Shown piece after piece: positions 21,618-31,870 of a DNA stretch of 64,000 bases; positions within the stretch are counted from its first letter, which is position 1; each line of letters begins with the position of its first letter. Source of the stretch: Dasysyrphus tricinctus (Eukaryota; Arthropoda; Insecta; Diptera; Syrphidae); contig CAWUEQ010000106.1 in assembly GCA_963921185.1 (NCBI GenBank), forward strand, positions 62,001 through 126,000. Direction: 5' to 3'. The notes under the pieces are model-generated. The model was not told the origin of the DNA and did no database searches. It saw nothing but the letters and a program-made list of their open reading frames with translations. The translations under genes and the position numbers were made by a program.

Positions 21618-22338
21618 AAACTTAAAAGCTTTAATGAAATAAAAATCTTTGTATTGCTACCAGATTACAAGAACTAAAGTTCTATTCACATGAGAGCGAC
21701 GAAGAAACGACCGCCATGCGACGATTGAACGAACAAAATAGGATTTTAAACATTGATAAACCTCTATTCTTCGTAAAGAAAAATAGACAAAATGGTGGAA
21801 ATCTACAATAAACGTTAACGAATAATACATCACTAAAAGTTTCATTTTATTATCTAAAATAGAAGTTTGAGTGAACAAGTTGGTCAGGCCATCTACCTTG
21901 GATTGGTGAGATGTTAGCTGAGACATTATGACCAAATGCGTAGAAAATTTCAACAACAAGTGGTTGTCCACAAGGAGGGTGGTTTTTATCACCCTTTCTG
22001 TAGAGTCTTGTAGTTGATGAACTGCTAGAAAATCTTACATTCCAAGGCATACACTGCATTGGTTTCGCTGATAATCTCGTCATTAGAGCCAAATTGAAGT
22101 TTGAAGAAACCCTCTGTGATATTATCCAAAAAGTACTAACTATTACATGGAAATGGTGCATGTTTGCGGGATTATCTATTTATTTTACTTATATGACTAT
22201 AATACCATTCTACTAAGACCACGATAGTACCATTTTCTAAGAAAAGACTTCTACCTGAATGAAACCCATCCAGTTAGGGGGCAAAGTGATCCAAACAAAA
22301 AGGGAGGTTAATTATCAAGGAATCACACTAGACAGTAT
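21618..22338. other. Unassigned stretch with minus-strand open frames
   Basis: Overlapping minus-strand frames at 21657-22161 might be pieces of one decayed coding sequence. I do not recognise a domain with confidence, so no function is given. Confidence 0.35.
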
Positions 22339-22399
22339 GCTTACTTACTTACCTTAGATGGCACTCACAGTCCAGGGTGGAGTACGGCCTCAACCAACA

Positions 22400-23770
22400 A
22401 GCCTCTCCAGCCAGCTCGGTCCCTAGCTTACTTCCTCCAGTTACGCACTCCAAGTTGGTTGAGGTCGTTCTCCACTTGTGTGTGCCACCTAAGGTGGGGT
22501 CTTCCTCTGCTGCGTAGACCATCAGGGGTAGAATCGAAGACTCATCGGGCTGGTGCGTCGGTGTCCATACGCTCCACGTGTCCCAGCCATCTCAGCCGCT
22601 GTATTTTCAGCCTTTTGACTAGGTCGACGTCGTTGAAAAGCCCATAAAGCTCGTTGTTAAATCTTCTCCTCCATACTCCATCGATACATACGGGACCGAA
22701 AGTCACCCGAAGATTTTTCTTTTCAAAGCACCCAAGCAGATTCTCACACGTATTTGACAGGATCCATGCTTCTGCCCCATATAGCAGAACCGGGATGATG
22801 AGGGTCTTATATAAGGTCTCCTTGGTTCTTTGACAGAGGGCTTTACTACTCAAATGCCTTCTTAGCCCGAAGAAAAAGCGGTTGGCAAGAGTAATTCTTC
22901 GTTTGATCTCTGCACTGATGTCACTTTGTGATGTTTTAGTGCAGCAGATTCCTTTCTCGATGATAGCGTATACTTCATTTTGTCCTCATTAACAACCAAA
23001 CTCATTTTCACCGCCTCCGAATCAACACTTGCAAACGCACCAGTAACAGCTCGCTTCGTTCTCTCAATGATGTCAATATCATCTGCATAAGCAATTAGTT
23101 AAACGGACTTTTGAAAAATTGTACCTCTGTTGTTGATTGCGAGTTGCGTATAATTGCTTCAAGTATGATGTTAAACAGGTTGCATGATAACGCGTCACCT
23201 TGCCTCAAACCTTTCTCGAAATCAAAGGGTTCGGTGGTGTTCTTACCAACTTTGACGGAGCAGCGAGTCTTCTCCATCGTCATCCTGCACAAACGGACGA
23301 GTTTGGCAGGGATGCCAAGTTGCGACATGGCTCTGTATAGTTCCTGACTATCTACGCTATCATATGCGACTTTGAAATCGATAAGGAGGTGGTATGCATC
23401 GATTTGACACTCCTAAGTTTCTTCCAAAATATGTCGTAGTGGGAACATTTGATCCACACGATTGACTTGTCGGTCCTAAAACCACACTGATTTAAGCGAT
23501 CACAGTGTACATATGACCGGTTTTGTATACGACACGTTGAAGAGACCTACACCTCTTTAGTTGGCACAAGTCGGAGCATCTCCTTTCTTGTGGATGGGGA
23601 ACACTATACCGAGGTTCCATTCATCGGGCATGCTTTCATCCGACCAAATTTTGGAGATTAGTTGGTGTATACTCCCTACGAAGTCGTCTCCCCCTGCTTG
23701 AAATAGCTCAGCTGGCAGGCCATCCGCGCCAGCAGCCTTGTACGCTTTAAGCTTGGCTATCGCTTACCGC
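22400..23770 (-). pseudogene. Reverse transcriptase and C-terminal domain of the third RTE-like copy
   Basis: From 23770 downward the minus strand reads KLKAYKAAGADGLPAELF, DESMPDEWNLGIVF, and a damaged piece near 23540-23480. It continues with the LLIDFKVAYDS area (about 23370), LRQGDALSCNLFN (about 23200) and the YADDID area at about 23090. After more breaks come RRITLANRFFF (about 22880), LYKTLIIPVLLYGAEAW (about 22800) and WRRRFNNELYGLF. It ends with the LRWLGHVERMDTDAP box near 22560. Several stops and frame shifts inactivate it. Confidence 0.85.
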
Positions 23771-23779
23771 ACTTCATTA

Positions 23780-24475
23780 CCTCTTACCACAAAACCTTAA
23801 ACAAAAAGCCGCTGACCCTGCTCCTTGCAGCACTCACCGAAGTAGATGTCACACGATTTCATCCTTCGTATGCCCTCTTCATCCCATCGCACTCCCTAGA
23901 TGGCTGTAATGTCAGCCTCCGCTAGTTATTCGGCTGCACGTCACCTGATTAAGGTCCGGACATTCCACGTGCAGATCCGAAATTCACTGTCCTTGTTTTT
24001 GTTTCGTTTGCTGGGGTCATCAACATTAAAACATCCATATCCGTGGCTTGTGGCTGTTTTGGAACCAGTTTGTTTTTCCGTGGTAGGGAAGTTACCCTGA
24101 TGCACAACCCCCAACTTGGAGGACCAGACCCTTAGTATAACTCCAAGGGTGGAGAACCGGATAAACTGCTCCTTATAGGCCTGTGCTACGAATATGTCCA
24201 AGTAGCCCTTATAAGGTATTCACTAAGTAGTTCAACCTAACTGAAACTGTAGACTCCACGTTGATTCTATCTGGGGAATTCTTCCGCTGAAGTGCTTCCC
24301 CCTCTCTCGTTTTCTGCCGCCTAAAACCGTCCACAGGAATTGGAACACCATCTTCAGTTGAAGGTATTAGGCATCCGATGTTCACCAATTGGAGGTGAGA
24401 GTTGGAGTTGATAGACAGAGGTTCGCTTTGTGAAAAAATCTTAGTGTCACACTTAATTGGGTACCTGGCCACGTT
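23780..24475 (-). pseudogene. 5' leader and start of endonuclease of the third RTE-like copy
   Basis: The minus strand carries a leader, then FRICTWNVRTLIR at about 23960-23985, which is the start of an apurinic-type endonuclease. ADITAIWGVRWDEEGIRRMK follows at about 23900, then CCKEQGQRL near 23820. The catalytic Glu of the usual QE pair is replaced by G. The rest of the domain is deleted. Confidence 0.75.
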
Positions 24476-25527
24476 GGTGCTTATCAGGGATATAAAGAAT
24501 CAGATTCCCTAGTGAAAATAAGGGCAATGACTCCCTTAATGGGGCCTTAACCCTTTTGTGGCATGGGACCATGGGAGAAAATGTGATAAAAAAAAAACAG
24601 AACTAGAGGAGGCGACAAGATACAAACATTGGAAAAAAAACTCCCAAAGTTGAGGCAGGCAAAACAATACTTGGTAATTGCAACGAGCACAGACTGCATC
24701 AACCTAAGTAGCAACAACTTATGGAAAGTAACGGGTCTCTTCACTGGCCACTGCGAACTAAAAAGACACAAGCATTCTGGCTCAAACGATTTGGATGACA
24801 TTTTCAGGTTTTTTTTATTTCTAACAGCGAGATGGTTCACCCAATGATTAAAATTAGAACCGCCCACTACCATGCCCTATTTGTATGCTTGATTTCTCTG
24901 AAATCAATGATTTGAATTAAATTTTAAGAATTTAAGCAGGAGAAAGTGACACACAAGTCAAAAAAATATACATTCATATAGACCATAAAATTGTTGGGCA
25001 TTGTTTTTCCGGTGAACTTATGACTCTGCGTTAAAATGTATGTGTCGGATGCCTATTCAGAACTTCTACTAATATAGTGTTAAATACGCCCTTGAGTATT
25101 GTTTGCATATTTTATAATGATTTTTTTAATTAAATTTTTAAAATACCAAGAGAGTCCATCTACAAACTACAAGATCAATAACATAGAACCATTGAATAAT
25201 TACAAATAGAAGGGACACCCAGCAAAACGTCCACTAGGTGGACAATATTTTATATGTCGCTCTATCAAATACAACAACCATTTAATAAATTTGTTCCTTT
25301 TGGAGATTTGTTCTTTTTGGGAAATCTGTTCCTTTTAGGAAATTGACTTCTTTTGGGAAATTTCTTCTTCGGCAGAGTTAAAAAAAGACATTCCTATTGA
25401 GAATGAAAATGAACAACAGCGACAAACTGAGTAGCCGTTTAAGTTTTGTTTTTTCAGGTATTTTCTTCAATGCCATTCAAGGACTCAAGGTTAACACAAA
25501 ATGTGAGGTAGAGACAAAAAATTATAT
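24476..25527. other. Intergenic stretch without a supported gene
   Basis: I see only short open frames and a local repeat of TTTTGGGAAATTT-like words near 25300-25370. Confidence 0.55.
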
Positions 25528-26029
25528 TGTAATATTTTCTCAGGTTCGTTAATAAAACTTATTTACTTTATTTAAAACGTCCACTTATTTATTTCACAAA
25601 ATAAAACTCTTTACTTTTCTTACTACAAACAAACGATTTATTATTCACCACTGAAATTAATTCACAAACTTTACTTTTCACTTTTATTACAACCAACTTT
25701 ATTCATTCACGATTAAAAACAAACTGTGTCGCTGCCATTCAAACATGTGCCTTTTATACTTGTTTTCCAATCTCTCGAAATAAGGAGAACGTTCTGGTCT
25801 CTGCTTCTAGAGCTTTCCGTAGGGGAAATTTCCCAATAATTTCCCTTCCAAAAGCTTTTATTTGACAGCTGGTAAATCTGCTATAATCCGGCAGATGGCG
25901 CTTCCTTCGTTTGAGAGTTGCTATAATTATAGCTAATAAGGGTATGTTTGCACTGCGACCGTAAGCTTTATTGTGTCCGTTTGTTTGCATTTCGGAGTCG
26001 TTATAGTTTAAATATGGAAAGTTATTACA
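25528..26029 (-). repeat. 3' LTR (502 bp)
   Basis: It begins TGTAAT and ends ATTACA on either strand, a TG...CA LTR. The start is fixed by the direct repeat with 31871 onward. The end is fixed by the polypurine tract at 26030-26042. Several plus-strand TTTATT words could serve as AATAAA polyadenylation signals on the element strand. Confidence 0.9.
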
Positions 26030-26042
26030 CTGCCCCCCTCTT
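26030..26042 (-). other. Polypurine tract
   Basis: On the element strand the sequence reads AAGAGGGGGGCAG directly before the LTR start TGTAAT. This is the expected place and composition for the plus-strand primer of an LTR retrotransposon. Confidence 0.85.
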
Positions 26043-26796
26043 AGGATTGATCGTCCCGATCAAATCCATTACTTCCATCACCATTATAATGATGTAAACG
26101 GTCGCTGTGAACTACTTTTAGTTTGCCTCTTAATCCTCTCTGAATGCGGTAGACGACATCGTTTATTCGTGTTACGACAGTATAAGGGCCTTCCCAATTT
26201 TGTTGAAGCTTCGGTGAGAGTCCCTTCCGACGGTGGGGATTATAAAACCACACAAGGTCTCCCACTTGGAATCCTGTCGTTGTGGCTTTTGCGTCGTATC
26301 TTGTTTTCATCCGATCACTCGATAGCTTTATATTTGCCCTCGTCCTTTTGTGAATGTCAACTAGCTTTTCTTTGAGGTTTTCCACGTAGTCGTCAATTCC
26401 TTGTGGCTCACTTGTATTACATCCAAATTTTATCTCGCTTGGTAGTCGTATTGTGGTCCCAAGCAGGATTTCTGATGGTGTATGTCCTGTTGAGCTATGT
26501 ACCGCACTTCGATAGGCCATCAAGAATAATGGAATATGCCGATCCCAGTCTCGTTGGTTGTCGCTTACAACTTTGGAAAGGTGTTCTTTAAGGGTCCGGT
26601 TGAATCGTTCAACCATCCCATCAGATTGTGGGTGAAGCGGTGTTGTCCTCGTCTTTTTAATGCCAAGGAGTGTACAAACTTCCTGAAAAATTTTGGACTC
26701 GAAGTTCCTCCCTTGATCTGAATGGAGTTCCATAGGTACACCAAACCTGCTTACCCAGTTGAAAACAATCTGATCCGCGACTGTTTTGGTTTCCTG
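26041..26796 (-). pseudogene. Integrase C-terminal part, separated from pol by a MITE
   Basis: The frame continues pol after the MITE. It holds an ADQIVFNW stretch, the second catalytic Asp in HSDQGRNFE (about 26720) and the catalytic Glu in DGMVERFNRTLKEH (about 26620), a D-D-E spacing typical of retroviral-type integrases. It ends with a GPY/F-like module (GPYTVVTRINDVVYRI, about 26190-26140) and stops at 26041. I see no chromodomain. Apart from the insertion the frame is open, so this part looks functional in itself. Confidence 0.9.
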
Positions 26797-27475
26797 TGCC
26801 GAGATTCAGCTAATTCGAAGCCGCAGGGAGTGAGTGAGATGAGTCACTTTTTGTCGAAAATCGATTCAGTTAGCAAAAGGGAGTGAGTGAGCGAGTGAAA
26901 TGAAATGTCAGATTACTCGCCAGATATTTCCGCAGTGACTTGGTGTATGTGTTGGTAAATTTCTAGTTTTGGATAGGTATGTGTGCTTTTCACAAGAATT
27001 CCTATTCATGGATAGGAAACGAAATAAAAAACAACAACGTAGATAAAAACAACTACCCTTTTATTGATTCTTTAATTTTATTTTATTATCATATGCACAT
27101 ATATATATTAAATAAATTTATATTCTATTCACTCTCAACACTTTTAAACTTTTTATTTCTCAAGGGTGAAACTCACATTAAACTTTAATTATGACAACAA
27201 AAAATAATTGAAACAAAAGATACTCCAAACTCCATTATTAAAGATTCCAATGTTTACATTGTTGTATTTTTTGTTTCATTTCGTTTTGCGTAACGAGTGT
27301 GACAAGGAGGTAGAGTTAAGCTCTTTTATATTTATTCTTTGTCTCATGTTCGAAACTAAATTCGAACTTACTCATTTCACTTAAATAGCTGAATCGCTTT
27401 TGCGAGTGAAGTGAGATGAGTCGGCGAGTAGGCGAGTCATCTCATCTCACTCGCTGAAATAGCTGAATCTCGGCA
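26797..27475. mobile_element. 679-bp MITE inside the integrase gene
   Basis: Perfect 16-base terminal inverted repeats read TGCCGAGATTCAGCTA, with its reverse complement at 27460-27475. A 3-bp duplication (CTG at 26794-26796 and 27476-27478) flanks them. Removing the element and one CTG restores the pol frame exactly. Both subterminal regions are full of GAGTGA/GATGAG words. There is no transposase, so it is non-autonomous. A 3-bp duplication fits PIF/Harbinger or CACTA-type transposases; I cannot choose between them. Confidence 0.88.
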
Positions 27476-30325
27476 CTGGTTTGGGATGGCAAATGCCTCA
27501 GGCCACTTGCTGAAGTAGTCCATTACTACCAGGATGTATCGGTTTCCGTTTTCGGTTTCTGGAAAAGGGCCTGCAACGTCTATTGCAATCCTCTCAAAGG
27601 GCGTGCCCACATTATATTGCTGCATTCTACTCTGGACTTTTCTGCCTGGTCCCTTGCTTGCAGCACAAGTATCACATTTTCGGCACCATTTTTCGACGTC
27701 TTCTCTTGCGTGTAGCCAGTAGAATCGCTGCCTTACCTTTTCCAGTGTCTTATTGACACCCAAATGTCCTCCGGAAGCTCCATCATGCATCTCTTGCAGA
27801 ACGTCATTAACTTTGGAACGAGGTACGACTAGCTGCATCACATACGATTTGCCGTCTGTGGATTCCCATTTACGTCTTAGTACTCCTTCTTGTACATGAA
27901 GCGAGTCCCATTGTGCCCAATACGCTTTAAGAGTTGGACTTCTATCGGAGATGTCACCCCATTCTGGTTTCTCTTGGTGTTCCTTCCACGCAAGAATGGG
28001 TTCAATATCCGAGTCTTCTTGTTGGGCAGTCCTCAGTTCTTCATTACTCCAACCGTAAATGGGATCGGCTCTTAATCGCTGGATGGAAGCAACCTCCTTC
28101 TCTTCCTGACGTGTGCAGTGCTTGCAGTCCGATTTGCATGGTCTCCGAGATAAGGCATCTGCATTTGAGTGCAACCTTCCTCTTCGATGTTGGATCTGGT
28201 AGTCGTATGTCTGCAATCTCTCAATCCATCTTGCCACTTGACCTTCTGGATTTTTGAAGTTCAACAGCCAATTAAGTGCGCCATGATCTGTTCGAAGAAG
28301 GAACTTCTGTCCATAGATGTACTTATGGAAGTGTTTTGTTGCCGATACTAAAGCTAGAAGTTCTCTTCTGGTCACGCAGTAATTTCTTTCTGGCTTTGAG
28401 AGCACCTTGCTGTAATAGGCAATGACCATCTCTTCTCCTTCGTGGACTTGTGATAGTACGGCACCAATTCCTACGTTACTTGCGTCAGCGTCGATGATGA
28501 AAGGTTTCCCTGGTGTCGGATAGGCCAAAACTGGTGTATTGCATAGGCGCTGCTTAAGTTCCTGGAAGCTTTTCTCGCACTCGCTTGACCATTTGAACGG
28601 TTTGCTTTTCTCTGTTAGCTGGTGCAAACTTTTCGCGATCCCAGCAAAATCCTTCACAAATCGTCGATAGTACGTGGCTAGACCAAGAAAGCTCCGGAGT
28701 TGATGTTTATCCTGTGGTGTCGGCCAATTCTTTACGGTGTCAACTTTTTCAGGATCAGTCTTTACTCCTTGGGAAGAGATGATATGTCCCAAATATTTTA
28801 CCTCAGACTTAAAAAACTCGCACTTGTCTGGATTCAATTTCAAGTTTGCTTCTCGAAGCCTCTGGAACACGGCCTTAAGGTTTCCACAATGCTCATCAAA
28901 TGTCTTACCATAAACAATGACATCGTCCAAATAGACTAGGCAAGATTTCCAAGTAAGTCCTTGTAAAACACACTCCATCAAACGCTCAAATGTTGCCGGA
29001 GCGTTGCATAGTCCGAAAGGCATCACTTTAAATTGCCACAGACCATTTCCTGTGGAGAAAGCCGTCTTTTCTCGATCTTCTGGATGGATTTCTACCTGCC
29101 AGTAGCCACTCTTCAAGTCCAATGTTGAAAACCATTCAGCTCCTTCCATCGCATCCAAGGTATCGCTGATTGTTGGCAGAGGGTAGCTGTCTTTCTTTGT
29201 CACATCGTTCAGCCTCCGATAGTCTACACAAAATCGAGTACTTCCGTCCTTCTTTTTGACAAGAACTACTGGGGATGCCCAAGGACTTTTAGAGTTTTCT
29301 ATTAGCCCATCTTTCTTCATGCTCGATATCATCTCTTCAACTTCTGCTTGTTTGGCTAATGGGAGACGTCTTGCTGGTTGTCGAATAGGTCTCGCGTCTC
29401 CTGTGTCGATTCGATGCTGCACCAGTTGTGTTCGACCATACTGCCCATTGGGTGAAGAGAGTATATCAGCGTACTCGTGAAGGAGGCTTCCAGCAACACT
29501 AAGCTGATGTTCACTTAATTTTGAAGACTTGAGAATGTTTGACTTCATAGAGTTCACTTTCCTGGGGTCCACATATTCTTGTGTATCAACTTCTGTGATT
29601 TTAGTTATTGCAGATACGGATTCACATTTTCCAACAACTTCTCCTTTTTTAAGCTTGACTTCATACGGTTTGATGTTGAGTATCCGTACGGGCACCATGT
29701 TGTTCTTTGGTGCCACAAGGGTCTTCCCTAGGATGATGTTTTGAGAAGACTGCTCAGACTCTGGCTCCACCATAAGGTATCGATGGCTACCCAAATCTCC
29801 CTTTATTTTTGTCCAAACGAACACTTCTGAAGAAGGTGGCAGGCAAATATCTTCCTTTATGACAGTTCTCAGAGTTGATGAATTTTTATTGCCATAAACC
29901 ATAGGAATTTCCACATTTCGGTATTTGAGAACTTGCTTTCCGATATCGAGAATTACTCCATGCTCTTTCATAAAGTCGATTCCAACGATGCACTCGTCAC
30001 ATATATCTGCTACCAGAAACAGATGTGAAAACTCCAGTTCTGCCAAACGGATCGTTAGACGAACCTCCCCGTACACTCTGGCTGCCTCTCCTGTTGCTGT
30101 TTTCAGACGGTAGGCGTTGGTGTTATGCAGCCACGTCATCTTCACCAAGTCCTTTCGAACAATGGAGGCAGTGGCACCGGTGTCGATCGTAGCCACTTGC
30201 TTCTTGCCGTTTAGTGTTGCCTCCACAGTCAGACTTTTGTTGTTTCGTTTCGTCTGTGAGACCTGGATGGTGGTTCTGGGGCCATCGATACCAGAAACCA
30301 GCTTCTGCCCCTCGAAGTTGGTTTT
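27437..30325 (-). CDS. pol: Pol polyprotein: protease, reverse transcriptase, RNase H, N-terminal integrase
   Basis: The frame overlaps the end of gag by about 100 bases in the -1 frame, so expression by ribosomal frameshifting is likely. An A6 run at 30322-30327 is a candidate slip area. Domains in order: aspartic protease (IDTGATASIV, about 30190); reverse transcriptase with FCVDYRRLN (about 29230), LDLKSGYWQVEI, MPFGLCNAPATFE and the catalytic YLDDVIVYG (about 28930); RNase H with DADASNVGIG and TDHGALNWL; then an HHCC zinc finger (HLGVNKT ... CRKCDTC, about 27750-27670). The first catalytic region of integrase is AIDVAGPFP (about 27575). The natural frame ends at IPNQ (about 27479); the last ten codons to 27437 are MITE sequence. 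The polyprotein makes and integrates element DNA. About 950 codons are open without a break. Confidence 0.93.
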   Translation of the reverse strand, partial: KTNFEGQKLVSGIDGPRTTIQVSQTKRNNKSLTVEATLNGKKQVATIDTGATASIVRKDLVKMTWLHNTNAYRLKTATGEAARVYGEVRLTIRLAELEFSHLFLVADICDECIVGIDFMKEHGVILDIGKQVLKYRNVEIPMVYGNKNSSTLRTVIKEDICLPPSSEVFVWTKIKGDLGSHRYLMVEPESEQSSQNIILGKTLVAPKNNMVPVRILNIKPYEVKLKKGEVVGKCESVSAITKITEVDTQEYVDPRKVNSMKSNILKSSKLSEHQLSVAGSLLHEYADILSSPNGQYGRTQLVQHRIDTGDARPIRQPARRLPLAKQAEVEEMISSMKKDGLIENSKSPWASPVVLVKKKDGSTRFCVDYRRLNDVTKKDSYPLPTISDTLDAMEGAEWFSTLDLKSGYWQVEIHPEDREKTAFSTGNGLWQFKVMPFGLCNAPATFERLMECVLQGLTWKSCLVYLDDVIVYGKTFDEHCGNLKAVFQRLREANLKLNPDKCEFFKSEVKYLGHIISSQGVKTDPEKVDTVKNWPTPQDKHQLRSFLGLATYYRRFVKDFAGIAKSLHQLTEKSKPFKWSSECEKSFQELKQRLCNTPVLAYPTPGKPFIIDADASNVGIGAVLSQVHEGEEMVIAYYSKVLSKPERNYCVTRRELLALVSATKHFHKYIYGQKFLLRTDHGALNWLLNFKNPEGQVARWIERLQTYDYQIQHRRGRLHSNADALSRRPCKSDCKHCTRQEEKEVASIQRLRADPIYGWSNEELRTAQQEDSDIEPILAWKEHQEKPEWGDISDRSPTLKAYWAQWDSLHVQEGVLRRKWESTDGKSYVMQLVVPRSKVNDVLQEMHDGASGGHLGVNKTLEKVRQRFYWLHAREDVEKWCRKCDTCAASKGPGRKVQSRMQQYNVGTPFERIAIDVAGPFPETENGNRYILVVMDYFSKWPEAFAIPNQCRDSAISASEMR

Positions 30326-31785
30326 TTCTCGTTTCCCGGTTGAGAAACGGGGCGAGTAGGAGTATTGACATTGTTGTTGTTAAAGTTTCTGCTTCCACAA
30401 TGTTGACATGCAGGTCTTCTAGGTGGCAATCTGCACTGGCGTTGAAGATGTCCGGTCTTGTTACAATTCCAGCATCGAGCAGGTCCATCTCGCTGGTTCC
30501 TTTGGAATGCAGTTCTCTGGCAAGAACACTCCTCAATTTCTAGTTCTCTTACCCGATGAACTCCTTGAGAAGCCTGTTCTGCTGCTTCCATAGTCAGGGC
30601 GAACGCCAATGCTTCAGGGAGTGTGCGTTTTCCAGCCGTTCGAATTGCTCGCTGAAGGTTGATGTCAGATACAGCACGAACAAAGGCTTCTGTTGCGAAT
30701 TGGTTGATGATTTCATCTCTTGCAGCTGGATATGCTAGATGTGCCAATCGTTCGATGTCTGCTTGAAGCTGTTGCAGAGTTTCTCCCCTCTTTTGGATTC
30801 TAGTATTGAGTTGAACACGGAAGACTTCTTGCATATGGCCATCTCCAAAGCGTTTGTCAATGGCCTGAACAAGAGCACTGAAGTTGCCACTCTTATCTGC
30901 TGGTATGGTTTGCAGCAGTTCAGCAGCAGTTCCTCTGAGGGCAAGCGTCAGAGCTATGTATTTGTCCTCCTCATCCCAGCCATTTGTTGCTGCGGCTGCT
31001 TCAAACTGCTTCTTGTAGATTGACCAAGAAGTTTGTCCATCGAAGGTTGGGGGATGCATCTCCTTTCTCCTAGGACAGTCACCAGAACTTTCTCGAACCT
31101 TCATTTTTCTTACTTTGTCCAATTCCTTAGTAATGGATTCGATTTTATCTTCCACTTTTTCGAATTTTGATTCTACTGTCGACAATTGCTTATCGACATT
31201 AGACAATTGTTGATCGACAGTTAACAATTGTTTATCGATAGAAGAAAATTGTTTATCGACACGCTCGTCAAGGGCAATAATTCTATTGTCAAAGGCATCT
31301 AACTTACATTCGAGCATATTTGTCTGTTTTTCCAGCAGACACTTTTGTTCTTGGCTTTGTTGCTCAAATCGTTCGAGAAGATTCTTTTGTTCATTCCGTT
31401 GTTCTTGGCTTTGTTGTTGTAGAAGATTCTTCTGCTCTTGGCTTTGTTGTTCTAGAAGATTCTTCTGCTCTTGGCTTTGTTTTTCTAGAAGATTCTTCTG
31501 CTCTTGACTTTGTTGTTCGAAACGTTCGAGAAGATTCTTTTCCTGACTATCAAATTTGGCAAGTAGCTGAGACAGCATGTTGGTCATGCCCGATGTACTT
31601 ACTTGCTCTTGCTGTTCTTCCATTTCAATGTCGAATATAAACGTGTCCGGGTTTTTTCCACATCTTCTTAAATCTTCTTGCAGACGAATTATAAGATCAT
31701 TCTTTGTTCCAGCAGTAGGAAGATCTCGTTTATTCAGTTCTGCCTTTAGTTCCACTAAATTTAAATCATTCAAAGATTTACCCAT
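30229..31785 (-). CDS. gag: Gag protein with N-terminal SAP-like domain, coiled coil and zinc knuckle
   Basis: I start at the ATG at 31783-31785; the frame is open slightly further upstream but without ATG. The roughly 518-residue product has: residues about 4-40, a SAP-like motif (LVELKAELNKRDLPTAG, then KNDLIIRLQEDL); residues 60-220, a Gln/Glu-rich coiled coil with repeated QSQEQKNLLE units, then DKQLLTVDQQLSNVD repeats; residues about 240-420, the capsid-like region (MHPPTFDGQTSW ... RGTAAELLQ ... FRVQLNTRIQKRGETLQQL); and a CCHC knuckle (CWNCNKTGHLQRQC) plus a partial second one (CQHC). Gag packages element RNA. SAP domains normally bind AT-rich DNA, so an N-terminal copy in Gag is unusual and might help nuclear or chromatin association (inference). 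The frame is intact. Confidence 0.9.
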   Translation of the reverse strand: MGKSLNDLNLVELKAELNKRDLPTAGTKNDLIIRLQEDLRRCGKNPDTFIFDIEMEEQQEQVSTSGMTNMLSQLLAKFDSQEKNLLERFEQQSQEQKNLLEKQSQEQKNLLEQQSQEQKNLLQQQSQEQRNEQKNLLERFEQQSQEQKCLLEKQTNMLECKLDAFDNRIIALDERVDKQFSSIDKQLLTVDQQLSNVDKQLSTVESKFEKVEDKIESITKELDKVRKMKVRESSGDCPRRKEMHPPTFDGQTSWSIYKKQFEAAAATNGWDEEDKYIALTLALRGTAAELLQTIPADKSGNFSALVQAIDKRFGDGHMQEVFRVQLNTRIQKRGETLQQLQADIERLAHLAYPAARDEIINQFATEAFVRAVSDINLQRAIRTAGKRTLPEALAFALTMEAAEQASQGVHRVRELEIEECSCQRTAFQRNQRDGPARCWNCNKTGHLQRQCRLPPRRPACQHCGSRNFNNNNVNTPTRPVSQPGNEKKPTSRGRSWFLVSMAPEPPSRSHRRNETTKV

Positions 31786-31852
31786 TGTCTTGTCTTTTTT
31801 TTTCACTTTCCACACAATAAATTTACTGAGTGCACAAATAAAATAAATTTTA

Positions 31853-31870
31853 TTCCACTTCTAACACCAA
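31853..31870 (-). other. Primer-binding site
   Basis: Directly inside the 5' LTR the element strand reads TTGGTGTTAGAAGTGG. TGG immediately after the LTR is the usual complement of a tRNA 3' CCA. I do not assign the tRNA. Confidence 0.7.

Larger units (their letters stand above)
22339..24475 (-). mobile_element. Third RTE-like LINE copy, internally deleted
   Basis: The low-coordinate end has the TTACTTACTTAC tail (22339-22354, TAAG repeats in element sense). The high-coordinate end has the same kind of 5' leader as the copy at 18.3 kb. It is very similar to the copy at 62.3 kb, including the words around the 3' end. Most of the endonuclease and the linker are missing: the sequence passes from the endonuclease start (about 23960) straight to the front of RT (about 23760). 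Confidence 0.85.

Noticed and set aside
21657..22161. Decayed Copia-type gag
   Set aside because: Some words across three frames looked suggestive, but no diagnostic motif could be confirmed.
26030..27475. An env-like gene in the Gypsy element
   Set aside because: The space between integrase and the 3' LTR is absent; only the polypurine tract lies between them.
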